Below are positions 22,741 through 34,302 of a stretch of DNA of 64,000 nucleotides, in pieces. The position numbers were made by a program, and so were the translations under genes. Each line of letters begins with the position of its first letter. The stretch's first letter is position 1. Source of the stretch: Lineus longissimus (lineage: Eukaryota; Nemertea; Pilidiophora; Heteronemertea; Lineidae); assembly GCF_910592395.1 (NCBI RefSeq), contig NC_088312.1:20343292-20407291 (forward strand). Reading direction: 5' to 3'. The notes under the pieces are model-generated. The model made no database searches. It saw only the letters and a list, made by a program, of their open reading frames with translations, and was not told where the DNA came from.

Positions 22741-24260
22741 AGATGATAGTCTATACCTATATCGCAGTTGATATCTGACTCTAATTCCCAACTTTAGATG
22801 GCTATCTTTTTATTGCCCATCCCGGCAATAAATATCGCAGTTAACTGCAATAAAAATTAACTCTCAAAGCCGAGGTGGCATTACAACCTTGTAGGTTAGT
22901 ATTCAAACGTCATGTATGTACATGTAGTTGGTTCCCCACCTTGATGAATGTTCCATATGCTTCGTCACCTATCATAGCAACCCCCCTATCCATGTTGCTG
23001 CAAACAATCTTCTTGGTTGAGTTGTGTTCTTAGTTCTGCGAGCCGGATGAGATGCTAGGGGGGCAAGGACAGTGGCTCTGTGTCATTTGTTTACGAACTC
23101 CTGACATCTGAAACTTAACTTTGGTCAAATTCTATATTACAGTGGACGATTCCCTTGGCCCAAGAATCGAGTTTAAACACCTAGAATCTTTGTGTAGATA
23201 CCCCCACGAAACTAGTATTGTAATGAATACTTATTGTTCTAAATGTTGAGTTAGATGTTTTATTCAAATTTGTCAACCTTCCACTCAGCCCAGATGGCTG
23301 AATATTTTCGAATCAAAATACAATGAATTGTACTCCATTCATAAAAAATTGAATTTGAATATCATTTTGAAAATATCCCAGCGTGTAAATACGTACTTGC
23401 AAGTATATACTTGGTAAGGCCGACTGCTCTGATGTTTGGGTGAGGATTTCTGGCCCTGATCACATCCCTTGAAATGTGTTCTAGGTGCGTGGACCACTTC
23501 ATTGTTGCAATCGTTATTTTCTGTCACTTGCATTCTCCGAAGAGAGCAATAACACTGCATTTGATTCATGCATCGGTGTATTAATTTGCTTGATTATTTT
23601 TCGTATTTCATTTTGCAACGGTACTGTAATATGTAGTGTATGCTTTTAAGATTGTGTGTAAAACATGAAATAATAAATATCATATCAGTTTTATTGTGAA
23701 AATTTGTGTTTTCTTCTTGTTCTTAATACAATCCCCCCCCCCCCCGCCCTCCCCCCACCACCCCCATTAAGCTCTACAAGTGCAACTGTACACAAAATAA
23801 GTAAGGGAAAGTGACTTGGCATCTGCTCGAGTGATGCACAAATGTACACAGAATGTTTGGGTACACTTTCACCTTTCACATCTTGGAAACTTGAAACTCG
23901 GACCACCAGCAGAAGCTAATAGCACTTGCTACAGTGGTGGATTTAGGGGGGCACATGCCCACTTATAGTCAGAGCGCATAGATTTATCATGGCACCTCTC
24001 CCCAAGAAGCCAATGACTGCTGTTTTAGCCCTCAGATATCAAGATTATGCCCATTGGGCAAATTTTTCTTGAGGAGGACCTAACTGATTCCAAGACCACA
24101 TCCACTGGGCTCTCCATGTTTGGCTGTGTCCTCTCCTTTCCAAAAGTTCTTGGTCCTTCACCACTATTTAGTTTCTGCTACCAGGACAAGAAGTGTGAGT
24201 GAGACACACTCCAGAGATGCTAAGAGCTAGCCAAAAGAGGAGGTGGTTCTTACCTCAAGA
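22741..24260. other. Intergenic, no supported gene
   Basis: Non-coding by inspection. It includes a C-rich homopolymer tract (about 23731-23766) and an AATAAA-type signal around 23671. The minus frame 23691-23906 runs through the homopolymer and is not credible. Confidence 0.45.
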
Positions 24261-24261
24261 G

Positions 24262-24435
24262 CCAAGCTACATGTATAATGGGAAATAAGCACATTATCCT
24301 CCTGGCCACCTCAATCCCATGCCGAAGTTGGTGGCTAACCAACCGACTACGATGGATAGAGCTACCAACCGGCCTCGAACCTGTGACCAGCAATTCACGC
24401 GGTGGACCGAAACCACTGGACCGGGCCTTCGGGAT
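24262..24435 (-). repeat. tRNA-derived SINE, minus strand
   Basis: On the minus strand GGTCCAGTGG (24422-24413) fits a pol III A box and GGTTCGAGGCC (24381-24371) a B box, about 31 nt apart. The downstream body runs toward 24262 without coding potential. Both the sequence and the pol III spacing support a tRNA-derived SINE. Its boundaries are approximate. Confidence 0.6.
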
Positions 24436-24896
24436 CAGCTGTATCCAAGTATTGTTCATAGGATAAAGGACGTAAAGAAAACGAAACTGATGTATCAATA
24501 CCTTGTTATTTCCTCTTAAATCACATAACAATGATTAGTACACAGACATTTCCTACTATGATTTATCACAATATACATGTACTTGTCCAACAGTTTTACA
24601 ACCAAGCACATAATAATAGAGAAATACAGGCGGGAGATTCAAGTATTACACAAAGTGTCTCGAAAGTTAGCGTAAGTTTTTCCAGGCACACAGGAACCAC
24701 CCTCTTAAAGGGAGTCTGTAACCATCGATAGAGCCAGCCCAGCATTACGTTTATCTGGAGACATCCAATAACATTTGTGGTGCAGTGAGACGAAGCTGCA
24801 TATGTGGGTGCTAGAGGATAACAGGTTTCTAAAGAATCCCTACATCCTACAAATTTACATAGTGGCATACCAGTGTCAGTGTTACAGGTACATGTA

Positions 24897-25459
24897 CAGG
24901 GTTGGCTCTGTGAATTTTTTCCTCCCAGCCACTTTTTAGCCAAGTGGCTGTCACTTTTAGCCATATTGAGTCAGCTCTAGCCTTTGCCGATCGTTTGTCA
25001 ATCTTGGGGCCGACCAAGCCCACAGTAACATGTGCGAGAATGGCAGCCCGCCAGTACTGAGACCAGCAAATCAACGAACGATTCGAGGAACACGTGACCG
25101 GAGACTCCATGGCAACGAAGCGAGCGGCAAACTAGCCGATAATGTATGCGTAAGGCGACCAGCAGCGCCACCAAAACCACTGTAGCGGCAACGGGTAGAA
25201 CCACAATGCAGACCATAGCAACCACGTGTGATATCGCGGCCGCCCGCAAATATGATAAAGTTTGACTGACTAATGATCGTTCCTTGGTGCATTTAGTGTG
25301 GAAGTGGATCTTTTTGATCGCAAAACACTATTACTCTCTCGCCAAATCATGGCAATTCAAATAGAATTCGCAAAATTTTTAGCCAGACATTGTTTTACAT
25401 TCGCCACTCATGTGCAGCATTCGCAAGTGGTGAAAATGCGAATGGGCGCGCCAACCCTG
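24897..25459. mobile_element. hAT-like MITE, 563 bp
   Basis: Ends are CAGGGTTGGC (24897-24906) and its perfect inverted copy GCCAACCCTG (25450-25459). Both are flanked by CATGTA (24891-24896 and 25460-25465), a partial match to an expected 8-bp duplication. Termini beginning CAGGG are typical of hAT elements. Subterminal 'agccactttttagcc' and 'cgcaaaatttttagcc' motifs mirror each other. No transposase is encoded. Confidence 0.75.
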
Positions 25460-25941
25460 CATGTATGCTCCTTACCTCGCAAACGTTTGGTCATCAGAGC
25501 CGACTGTTGCACTGAAGTTCAGGATGACAAAATGAGAGATTCTTCTTGAAATACACACACAACTCCTTTCAAATGTACACATAATCAACACTCTGTATGC
25601 ATGGTGCGAAAATTAGAACTATGAATATGATTGGAATGATTACAGTGTTTGCAATAAATATGAAAGATACTTTAAAAGCTCATTTTCAAATGACACATTT
25701 GAATCTCACACGATCAAAGAATCTTTTCAACAACACATCAGGTTCACACACTTTTTAAATATTTTAAAACCAGTGAAAAGTTTAACAGCGAAAAGTGTCT
25801 CACTAAATGTAGCTAAATTGTAGTGAATAGTATCAGTAGTTACCTGAAAAAAAACACACCAAAAGGACCGTAACTTTCGTTTCTTTTTGGGCAACATTTT
25901 GGTGAACTAGTCATTTCAAACCATTTTTGTCCAGATATAAT
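25460..25941. other. AT-rich spacer between two MITEs
   Basis: No coding or RNA feature seen beyond the flanking duplications of the neighbouring elements. Confidence 0.4.
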
Positions 25942-26478
25942 GGGTGTCTACAAAACCAAGACCCAAGACCCAAGACCCAAGACCTACAAAACCAAGACCC
26001 CCCCATCTACAAAACCAAGACCCCCCACCTACAAAATCAAGATCTACAAAACCAAGACCCATCAACAAACCTACTCCAAACTAGTACCTAGTACCATAGT
26101 ACCTGCCCAAGAAGTAATTACATTGTTCTTTTTTTGCATTCACCTTAACCCTTTAGAAAGCTAGGCTATATTATCACGAATACCCTCGAGAGGACTATTT
26201 AAGGTATTTTAGCTTTTGTATTATATCCTTACCCCGAGATCCTTATTTTCTTGGAAAAGCTTAACCAGTGATAAATGTTCTGAACAGAATCTGAGTACAA
26301 AGCATCAAAGAGCTTGTTTATATAGGAGCTTCTGTTTTATTGATAAATTGCAACTTCCTGCTGAAAAAAGGAGAGATGTAGATGGGGTCTTGGTTTTGTA
26401 GGTCTTGGTTTTGTAGGTGGGGTCTTGGTTTTGTAGGTCTTGGGTCTTGGGTCTTGGGTCTTGGTTTTGTAGACACCC
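25942..26478. mobile_element. 537-bp MITE with long TIRs of tandem GACCCAA/CAAAACCAA motifs
   Basis: The left end GGGTGTCTACAAAACC and right end GGTTTTGTAGACACCC are exact inverted repeats. They are continued inward by short tandem motifs (CAAGACC, TACAAAACC) out to about 26066 and from about 26379. A perfect 10-bp duplication CAGATATAAT flanks it (25932-25941 and 26479-26488). A 9-10 bp duplication with long TIRs fits a Mutator-like (MULE) MITE. The central ~300 bp is unique. Confidence 0.85.
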
Positions 26479-26488
26479 CAGATATAAT

Positions 26489-27427
26489 GAGGGTCCTTGA
26501 GAACATATCAATACAGATACAATGGTTAAGGTTACATGTATTAGTGTACATAGTTCAATATACTCTGCAGGATATAAAAATAGAACAGATGGGCATTTGC
26601 GATATAATATCATGTAAAACATAAAAGCCAATAGATCAACAATAGCATTATTTGTTCATACAACACTCCGTTTAACATAATGAGAACATCAAAACAGACC
26701 AACAACGATGTAAAAGTCACAAGCCAAAACAATATACTATCTCATAGCCTAATAGTAGGAGGGGCCTATCATATATAAGTCAGTACAGTATGTATAAAAG
26801 GTAGAGATTTGACAACTAGAAATTTAAGGTCAGATCTCTTTCCATTGGATACTCACAAGCTAATTCCTAGTTTTTTAAAATTGACCCTTGGATTTGAAAA
26901 TTACGTGATCCGTAGAATAGGCTCCATTAAAGATAATAACCTGATACTCTTCGGAGCTTAGAAGTCAGATGGTTGAGTCTGACCCAAATTTTTTGCAGTT
27001 TTTTATGGAAGAAAAACTGAGATCTGAGAATTATCGTTCTTCGGTCAAAACTATCAACATGAGAAATGAACATCCGGTGGAGACTCATACAACTTTTGTT
27101 CAATGGCAAAACTGTAAACTTTGGTTTTAAGTATTCACTGGTAAAACATCAATACCAATTGTTCTATAAGTAGTAGCACATAATATTTCAGGATACATCA
27201 ATATACAGTCCAGTATAACAAATAAAGTAAATGGGTTATAGAATGAAGGTTTTGTTAGTACAAAATAAGTGTACTTATTTCAATTTAAGTATCAGCACAC
27301 TGATGGTATGGTACTACCAGTACCTGAAAAAACATGTCTTCTAGTCTGCTGAAGTCTGGTGTGTGTACAGATCCCAGGTTACCCAATATCTGACTTGACG
27401 GACAACCAAGAATCAAATACACACGGC
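26489..27427. other. 3' side of the C2H2 gene, no separate gene seen
   Basis: AT-rich. It is likely to hold the 3' UTR of the minus-strand zinc-finger gene ending at 27428. Small open frames show no domain. Confidence 0.45.
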
Positions 27428-29933
27428 CTAATGGCTCTTTATATGCTGCTGCAGACTCCATTTTTGACTGAACGTCTTACAACAAATGTCGCATTTATAA
27501 GGCCTATCACCACCATGATTGCGCAATCTTTGATGGCGGTAGAGATCGCCAATTTGACGATATCGGGCACCACATTGGGCGCACCCAAAAGGTTTCTCTC
27601 CTGTGTGGGTCCTCATATGCGTCTTGAGATTCCACAAAAATCCAAAACGCATCTCACAAAGTTCACATTTATACGGCTTTTCACCTCCGTGGACAACGCG
27701 TACATGGCGGAGAAGACTGTGCTTAGACGAACACACACTTGGACAAAGATTGCACTGGTAGGGTTGACTGGTGGCAGTAATGCTAGTACTCTCAGGTGAG
27801 TGATGCATTCTGGGTATTTGAGGTACGTGTAATGGAGTGAATTGTCCATGAGGTATATTGGTTGCAGAGTCGGGATCTGGTTTGATTTTCTTGGGTGATG
27901 ATTTTCTCTCCTGCAGGTGGTTTCGTTTCTGGTTCCCTGACATGGTATTCTCGGGTGGTGTTTTTGATGAAGATGTTGTTGAGGAGGATTTGACAAGTTG
28001 TTCGACGCAGTCTCGCATTTGAGACAAGGCACTGATGGAGGAGGACTGGAAAATAATTAAATTAAATACAGTCTAGATGAAGCACACTTTCATATCATCA
28101 GAATTCGTAAGTAAGTGCTGAAATGACAGCAGCTTCTTCACACCACTAAGTTCCTCCGCTGAGTTCTGTAACAGTGACAGTTATTGTGCTTGGATACAGA
28201 CCAGTGTCAATCAAAAGATGCTACACAAAAGATGACATCATTATCAACTTGATACAGTCAACTTGATACAATTTACGCTGCACTGGATCTAGCATCAAGT
28301 TTCCAAACGATGTGGTCACCATAAAACATGTTTTTCTACACAAGAGTCGTGACAACAATAGACTTACCTGGGACAAAGAAAGATCAATAGCAGTCGAGGA
28401 CTCAGAGACAGTGCAGGGTACGTTACGGTGGGACGAGCAAGGGCTGCTGTAGTGTCCAGAGGGCACATCTCTTGGGCTTGGACTTGCCGCAGAACTTTGC
28501 ACAGTTTCTGGGGTGGACATAAAGTTCCGAAGTGTCAGCATCTCTTGCGTGTGGGGCATCCTGGATCTACTCGAATCCCCCCAGAAGAAATTACTCGACA
28601 TATTGTCGTCAGACTGACAGACCTCGTCATAGTCTAACTCCTGTTTGATTCTGACTTTGTTGACTGGAAGGTGGAGGCGACTAGTGATGCTCGTGCTGGT
28701 AGCTTTGATCTCTGGGATGGACAGTGAATCGATGACTGTCTTGGAGCCATGCTTCCCATCAGAGTTCTGAAAACAGAATGAGGAGTTCATAAGAAGAATC
28801 AAAAACTGTCTGCTACAACACGTTTTGATCTATAGTCTTTCCAAACACCAAAACAAAGGCCATAAATGATTTTGTTTCTGTTATTTTTGGGCACTGTTTG
28901 ATAAGGAGACAGGCTAGAATTTTGGCACCTAGAGCTATAATGATTTGACCTTGGGTTTGAAATGAAAGCCTAGCTGTATGAAGCTGAACTATTAGTGACG
29001 ACATCGGCACATGATATCCTTGGTATGAATACAAACATGCCAAAGCTTTCTTGATAATGGCAATTGTCTGCAATTTACAGCTGAGTATGTAATCAGTTAG
29101 AAAAGAGAAACACCTAAGCTGAGAGTGAAGTCTCTGTTCAGGACTAAAACAACACGACATACCTGAGATTTTGACCTCTCCGCTTTGGTAGAGCCTGACA
29201 GCATCAACTTGTTGGCATTTTTGTCCTTACTGCCCCTCTCAAGAGCAAGGGCAAGTTTCAGTTGTCCAATCTCCTCATTCAACTTGGTGGATTCCTCGGC
29301 CATTTTCTGCTGAATCCTTGCAAGGAGCTCATCTTTGACGATCAGCTCAGTCTGCTTCCGGCCAAGCTCAGTCACAGTCTTGAGGAACTTTTGCTCTACT
29401 CTCATAGTTTCTGCCTTTGTCTCCTCGAGCAGTTTATCACGCGATCGCAAATCAGACTGCAGGCGAGAAAGCAGTCGTTTAGTTTGACTCAATTCTTCAT
29501 CACTCTTTTTCAACAAGGCATTTTTGTTCAATAGTTCCTCTTGCAATGCAAGCTTTTCCTGGTCGATGGGTGTTGCTTGGTTACGGAAAATAAGCTGCTG
29601 TTCGCGGTTATTAAGCATAGCTTCTGCTAGAGTAGTCTTGCCCTCTTTTGATATCAGCTCTGCCTGATAATGAGTCATCAGGCTGTAAAGTTCTGTCCAA
29701 GTTCGGCTCAAAGTATTACCCTTATTCTCGATTTTCGTTCTCATGTTCTCCAGTAAGTCATTCTCATCTTTTCGTTTGTCCGAGTCCTCTGATCCCCACA
29801 AGGGAGGCGATGCTTCCGAGCTGTCCTCACCATGATTTTTTGCCTCAATCTTTTTCTTTGCTAACTGAGCAGTCGATGAGACTTCAATATCTTCTGAATT
29901 TTCCTCCATATTAAGGGAGTGTAGTTCAGACAT
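27428..29933 (-). CDS. Coiled-coil and four-finger C2H2 zinc-finger protein
   Basis: Three exons join in phase 0: 29933-29163, 28766-28368 and 28045-27428, giving 595 residues. The ATG at 29933 follows a TCTTCCAG acceptor by a few bases, so a 5' UTR exon lies upstream. Exon 1 codes an acidic leader and a long heptad-rich helix (about 70-240, with repeated Leu/Lys/Glu such as LLNKNALLKKSDEEL), probably a dimerising coiled coil. Exon 2 is Ser/Pro-rich and contains KVRIKQELDYDE, a sumoylation-like site. Exon 3 ends with four C2H2 fingers (about 486-595): CxxC/HxxxxH, then a canonical finger with HTGEKP linker, then CxxC/HxxxxxH, then a finger whose last His is the final residue. It is likely a DNA-binding regulator. 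The specific orthologue is not recognised. Confidence 0.85.
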
Positions 29934-31562
29934 GAAACCTGGAAGAGAAATAGCATCGATAGTTATTCATGTTTAGTCACCCATAGTAACTAGTATCTAT
30001 AGGTCTAGAAGTGAGGTTATTTATCACTCCATATCATAATTCATACATGTAATGATGTATGTTGACATCGAATATTCTTCTTTGCATTTGTTTTGAGTAA
30101 GGGTCTCCATTTTTTTGTGTATATAATACTAATGTTACAGTCACTACAGAAGCAAGTCCATGAAGTCTCTAATACGCTATATTAACTATAGGTTTAGTTA
30201 GATATAAACAAACCTCAACCTCATGACCTGGCTGTCATCGATTCATGTCACTCTCTTAATTGATCCCCAGCCCAGAGCTGTTTACATTACAACACTACTA
30301 TATACACCTTTCCAGAAATGGGGCGCTGAGTGTCCGGAATAGTGATGTCATAAGGGGAAACTCGGTCTTATGGTGGAGGGACAAAGGAGATAGTCATGGT
30401 TGACCGACACACTTGAATGCGTTTTAAATGACGGACAAGGGGGAAAAAGTTAGTTCCAATGCAAGCCACCAATTTCAGGAAGCATGTATAAGGTGACACC
30501 CTATAGTATACTCTGATAAATGAGATAGTCAATATTGACTATACGTACTAGAGAGCTGGATGAGCATGTTTGCATGCATGCATGTAGGCCCAATACTACT
30601 TTATGTATGCAGCCGTATTGCAGGCTATGCAGGATGATATGATGAGGATGAAAAATCATGCATGAAATGAAGCTGAAGAAGTGCAAGTGAAAATCCATCA
30701 CATTTTCAAACCAAATTTTCACATAAATCTACGAACCTATTTAACAATCCAAAACGTCAGATATATCTACTTGTTCATCATGAAGAGATTCCATATTTAC
30801 AGATACCGATCAGCGCCGTAGATTTGTTGTATTTGACAGTTTTATTTTGAAGAAAGTGTCAGCAGCAGCAGGTGTTTGTTGACAAGTAAAGGTCAAGGTC
30901 ACTTTCTGGAGCTGAGTCGAATACAAAATGTGAAATGGAATGTTGGCACAAACGGAATTCCGGATTGGCTTCTATTTTCAGATTCTGACAACAGATCTTG
31001 ATCAGATTAGGAGAGGACACAATGAGACAATGTCACAATCAGGATTCAAATGACGTTACGCATCACAATTTTGGGTTCCGTCTATCAAGGTTCACCCTCC
31101 CGACTCTGTACTTGGGCATCAAATGATGTATTACTGGAGTTGCTGACCGAGATAATACCATGGACTGGCTCCAAGTATTCCACCTAAACTTAACATGTGC
31201 CTGCCGGGTCAATGTCGGTACAGCCATGCACAGAAACAATGAACTATGCACAGGTTCTGCAGAGCAATGTCTCAAGCAACCCCAACACATTGTAGTTGAA
31301 CAGCTGGCAAATGGATGATAGACCAGCAAACTGAGAGTATCACATACTGTGTGTACAACCAGAGTGGACTGACGTATCACACACCTGACGTTGATCTGCT
31401 GTTATACTGACATAGTCACATAAAGGATGAACACAGAAACACTTTTCAAAGAAATTTGTATATTCACATAAATATCACTATCAAACATGTCCAACCAATG
31501 TTACAATTTTCAGTAATACCGACAACTTTAAAGGTTTGTTGGCTTTTACATTTTTGGTAATA
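29934..31562. other. Upstream region of the C2H2 gene, no supported coding sequence
   Basis: Frames at 30501-30722 and 31063-31380 carry no recognisable domains. The stretch should contain a non-coding first exon and the promoter of the minus-strand zinc-finger gene. The position was not resolved. Confidence 0.4.
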
Positions 31563-31666
31563 CAGTAGAACCTCTCTGATAAGGACACCCTCGGGACTGA
31601 CAAGTGCTGTCCTTAATAGAGAGGTTGTCCTTAATAGAGAGGTGTCCGCTAACAGAGGTTCCACTG
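31563..31666. mobile_element. MITE-like element, CAGTGGAACC family, copy 3 (short)
   Basis: The ends CAGTAGAACCTCTCT and AGAGGTTCCACTG are inverted, with TA directly outside both (31561-31562 and 31667-31668). At 104 bp it is a shortened relative of the copies at 7969 and 18955 and contains two GTCCTTAATAGAGAGG repeats. TA duplication points to Tc1/mariner-type mobilisation. Confidence 0.75.
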
Positions 31667-31963
31667 TACAGCATACAAAGTAAGGCCTCGGTTGTATGTT
31701 CGAGCACTCCGAGAAAAGTCACTGTCTCCATCCATACCAGGACAACGTCAACAGTTGTTTCCATCACAAGATAACTGATTTTATAAGTGCCAAAGCAATA
31801 TTGCAGAATTACTCATTATCTCTGAAATATGGGTTGACACTAACGGAAACTATGAGTCGACACTAACAAGACTCTCAGTGTTGAGACTAGTTCACCAGAT
31901 ACATGTTCTCCTCACTGGCACCGCAAATTGAGATTAAAGTCAACTAAAGATATATGCACAACA

Positions 31964-34145
31964 CTATCTAAACCACGTCGGAATCGATGTTTTTTCCATC
32001 GCCTTATTCTTCTCTTTAATTGTCTCCGCCACAACTTTCTGAAAATCTTCAACCTGTTTTTCCTCAGGTGGTTTATTTTCTGCAAATATGTCTGGAAATT
32101 CAAATTCTGTGTCCCTCTGAAAAAGATGAGAAAGAACTTTAAGCAATTACTGAGGTATGATGAAATATCTTGGGCATTAAACTCAGTCACCCAACAAGAG
32201 AGAATCTACACATCAACTAGAAAAATGAAACCTTAGTTCAATCCTTGTCTCACTGCACCAAACTTTCAATAAATCACTTTAGTTTACTTTTAATTGTACA
32301 TTATGAAAGTAAAACGACTTCTGTAATTTCAGCTCAAGGTGCTTACCAATTGGACATATGCTCTTTTTATTTCGGGTCCCCTCGGGTATTCAAAATTCCA
32401 AAGGGGATGTTTTTCTATTGGTGCTGTAATTGAAACAATACAAACATTTTAGACTTAACATTTTGACAGTTTTGGTAGGGAACAACGTTTCCCAAAAAAG
32501 TACTTGTTTTTTCAAATGATTTCACTGATCACATCTCATGATTTAACACTTGAACAGCACATGACTATTTTCATACAAACCTTTATTTAGGCCAGTTTTT
32601 ACACCTAAAACATCTACACCATAAATCTTCTTTAGGTATTGTTTGATGTCCAGGGAAGTCATCCTGAAAGCAAAAATAGCATGGTGAGAAAGGTGAAAGA
32701 TGATGGAAAGATGTTTTTATTCAATGGTGTCGCTTTCAAACACAAGAAATTATGGTGAAAGACACGACAGAGCCTTAGTTGGAATTACTGTTGCGGCCCA
32801 TACAGCATCCAACGAGATCTTCAACTTCTGCTTAAGAAATGTTGACATAGCTCTTTCAGATTGAAACACCTGGAATTAGTGTCATAAAGGGATCCAATGA
32901 GGAGTTTTAACAGCCTATAGTTATCAGACCAACTCATGAGACCACAGGTAGCACACTTACTGTGGATGACATTCAAAGACAACAGTGTCCTTCGGTCTGT
33001 TGTGAACAGTTTTAACCATCTTCATCCAAAACAGAGGCAAGAAGATCCGATGCTGGGGATTCCCTTTCCAGTAGAGAGGATACCGTGGAATTGCTCTTTT
33101 CCAAAGTGGACTGCAATACAAAGAGGATGTTCACATACATTTATTCTGCCAAACCTCCGTCTTGGCCGCCACCACAGCGCCATCTATACGACTAAGTTCA
33201 AGTTGGTGGATAGCAGACGACATGCCTGTGTCACTAAACACCAGTCGAGCGGAACCAGGTCATACCAAACAATACACAGAAAGGTCTATTATAGCGACAT
33301 CTCAAGCAGTCGCCGGTTAACACGTGTATTTGATTATGACCTCTAGATAGCAGTCGGCGGTAGTCAAGAGGTTAATGGAAGGCCAGGGCAGCCATTGGGT
33401 TAGCAAGTGTATGACAAGAGTACTGCACCAAAAATTCAGCTCGGGCTACCCGCCCCTGACTGGCCAAAGCTTAGCAGAAGACAACGGCAGCAGTGCCACA
33501 ATCATATCAGCTTGTAAACATCTTCATTTAGGGCTCCCCGACTCCAGTTGACCATGACTTTCATCTACTCTGTCAACAATATAGATAGTGTCATTGATCA
33601 TCAGGTTGTAGGTCGGTATAAGGGACAGGGATGTTGCCATTGGTGACTAGGTCTGGGCATCATGAGATTGAGAGTATGACTGTATGTCGGGCCAGCAACG
33701 ACGCGACACTGTGAGACTCCTTCGGCTGTGCGAGCACGATCGAGTGTCCAGTTTACCAACCAGACAACTATATTTGGCCTCATTGCATAGTATTTAGCAT
33801 TTATTGCATACGGGCACATCACAATCTCCAATCATGATCATGATGACTATCATCCTCAGCATAATTAATCCAGAGCAACATATGCAATAAAAAATGTCTA
33901 AATCCGACAAACGGTCTCACAACTAACATGCAAAATGTATGTCCAGAACCTTTTTCGCATTTTCTGACCCATATTTGGACGACAGATTAATTCACTTCCA
34001 AACCTCCGATTTTTAAATCAAGAGTATCAACGAATCCGCCTTAAACTCAATAACAAGATAATGAAGACTCGCAAAGGAAAACTATCCAAATAAGTACTTA
34101 CACCCAGAATTTGGCACTGCGATAACTCGCCCACTTCCCAGACAT
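31964..34145 (-). CDS. MRPL23: Mitochondrial ribosomal protein L23 (uL23m)
   Basis: Five exons join in frame: 34145-34102, 33110-32961, 32663-32581, 32423-32347 and 32116-31964, giving 168 residues against 153 in human. The N-terminus contains RYPLYWKGNPQHRIFLP, which aligns with the vertebrate [20 protein letters not shown] region. It is followed by MTSLDIKQYLKKIYGV (uL23 fold contact helix), KRAYVQL and FPDIF, and it ends PTWFR. It is a large-subunit protein of the mitochondrial ribosome at the exit tunnel. The ATG at 34145 is the first in the exon. A mitochondrial presequence is not obvious, as in vertebrates. The 5' side runs into a tandem repeat beginning at about 34303. Confidence 0.92.
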
Positions 34146-34302
34146 TTTTTCCGGCGTCTGGAGCGATTCCACAGTTGCCGTCAATTCGCAGGTATCCGGT
34201 CGCTTCGCTCCCTTTTCACCCAATCCCCGGGCGCCGGGCCGCGGGTTTTTTTTACAGGTAGGTTCGTACCATTGTGTACATTGACAGCCAATCAGTAGAA
34301 TT

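Noticed and set aside
23691-23906. Gly-rich minus-strand frame
   Set aside because: Its glycine run is the translation of a homopolymeric C tract.
24250-24531. Coding frames on both strands
   Set aside because: They run across a tRNA-derived repeat and show no protein motif.
27359-27799. 146-residue plus-strand open frame
   Set aside because: It lies opposite the C2H2 finger exon; the minus-strand fingers are unmistakable and the plus frame has no domain.
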